Positions 63,760 to 64,000 of a DNA stretch of 64,000 bases are shown here, piece after piece. A program made the translations under genes and the position numbers. Numbering within the stretch: position 1 is the stretch's first letter; each line of letters opens with the position of its first letter. A model generated the notes under the pieces. The model worked only from the letters and a program-made list of their open reading frames with translations, was not told the DNA's origin and made no database searches. Location: the NCBI GenBank assembly GCA_009469675.1, contig SSSZ01000050.1, positions 1 through 64,000 on the forward strand, given 5' to 3'. The stretch comes from Azonexaceae bacterium (GTDB lineage Bacteria > Pseudomonadota > Gammaproteobacteria > Burkholderiales > Rhodocyclaceae).

Positions 63760-64000
63760 CTACGCCGCCTTGTCGGCCGGCGCGCCGTCGGCCTCGGGAT
63801 CCTGGGCCTCGTCGGGGCCGAGGTCTTCCCAGATGCAGGCGCATTCCCGCCGCACGTCGTGCAAGCCGGGTTTTTTCGCCTCCTGGACCAGGCACTCGCC
63901 CACGCATTCCTGGGCGACCACCACGACTTTCATTTCGGCATCCACCTGACGTTCGCCGTCCCAGTAGCTGCACGTTGCACAAACCTTTACTTCGGCCGGC
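63760..64000 (-). CDS. Cys-rich small protein, partial at the right edge
   Basis: The last 79 residues of a minus-strand gene that enters from beyond 64000. The frame is open to the edge, and an internal GTG at 63945 is not needed as a start. Three Cys pairs stand out: CATCSYWDGER, AQECVGECLVQ and RRECACIWED. They look like zinc or Fe-S ligands or a disulfide set. The tail is acidic and disordered (LGPDEAQDPEADGAPADKAA). No family is recognised. It converges with holA across repeat copy 3. Confidence 0.6.
   Translation of the reverse strand, partial: PAEVKVCATCSYWDGERQVDAEMKVVVVAQECVGECLVQEAKKPGLHDVRRECACIWEDLGPDEAQDPEADGAPADKAA

Overview
The window is a high-GC (roughly two-thirds G+C), gene-dense chromosomal segment. 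The gene set (Mrp/ApbC-metG, leuS-lptE-holA, dnaE, dcd, uvrD), many soluble signalling proteins and frequent GTG starts and ATGA/GTGA overlaps fit a betaproteobacterium, most likely of the Rhodocyclales. That placement is inference from family resemblance, not from a search. No rRNA or tRNA gene, prophage or CRISPR array is visible.

Layout, left to right. 1-0.12 kb: the start of an IS481-type insertion sequence running off the left edge. 0.1-9.3 kb: FecR-domain protein, PLP amino-acid decarboxylase, dcd, a REC-REC-LuxR-PAS-GGDEF regulator, apbC and metG. 9.3-12.2 kb: a Tat-exported flavoprotein, then a small accessory island (HEPN-like gene, RelE-type toxin and XRE antitoxin, a palindromic repeat). 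12.3-14.4 kb: DUF411 protein, amino-acid-type binding protein, small membrane protein. 14.6-23.5 kb: five overlapping minus-strand genes that look like an expanded DAB-type inorganic-carbon or proton-translocating complex, with one DabA-like zinc protein and four NuoL/M-like subunits. 23.6-27.6 kb: acyP, a 2-Cys peroxiredoxin with a clear promoter and terminator, an HTH-receiver protein, a soluble chemoreceptor and a DUF924 protein. 27.7-33.4 kb: dnaE and a TonB-dependent receptor separated by a second copy of the palindromic repeat. 33.5-39.7 kb: crotonase-family protein, CcdA/thioredoxin pair, a glycosyltransferase-sialidase-membrane protein operon, a double-receiver protein. 39.8-45.8 kb: pirin, ParA-like ATPase with a TAXI binding protein, quinone oxidoreductase, uvrD. 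46-51.3 kb: a small unknown protein behind paired operator-like sites, FecR-SPOR protein, ECF sigma factor with a putative anti-sigma factor, CZB chemoreceptor, AraC regulator. 51.3-59.1 kb: a large PAS/GGDEF/EAL protein, indolepyruvate/phenylpyruvate decarboxylase, and a hybrid histidine kinase. 59.4-64 kb: leuS-lptE-holA, a third repeat copy and an edge-truncated Cys-rich protein.

Functionally, housekeeping genes (translation, replication, repair, LPS export) are interleaved with environmental sensing: two cytoplasmic chemoreceptors, two multidomain c-di-GMP-type proteins, a hybrid kinase, three receiver proteins and an ECF sigma system. The most unusual block is the five-gene carbon/ion-transport cluster. 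The clearest undescribed DNA element is a ~104-bp palindrome present three times; two copies share bases with the stop codon of the gene beside them.
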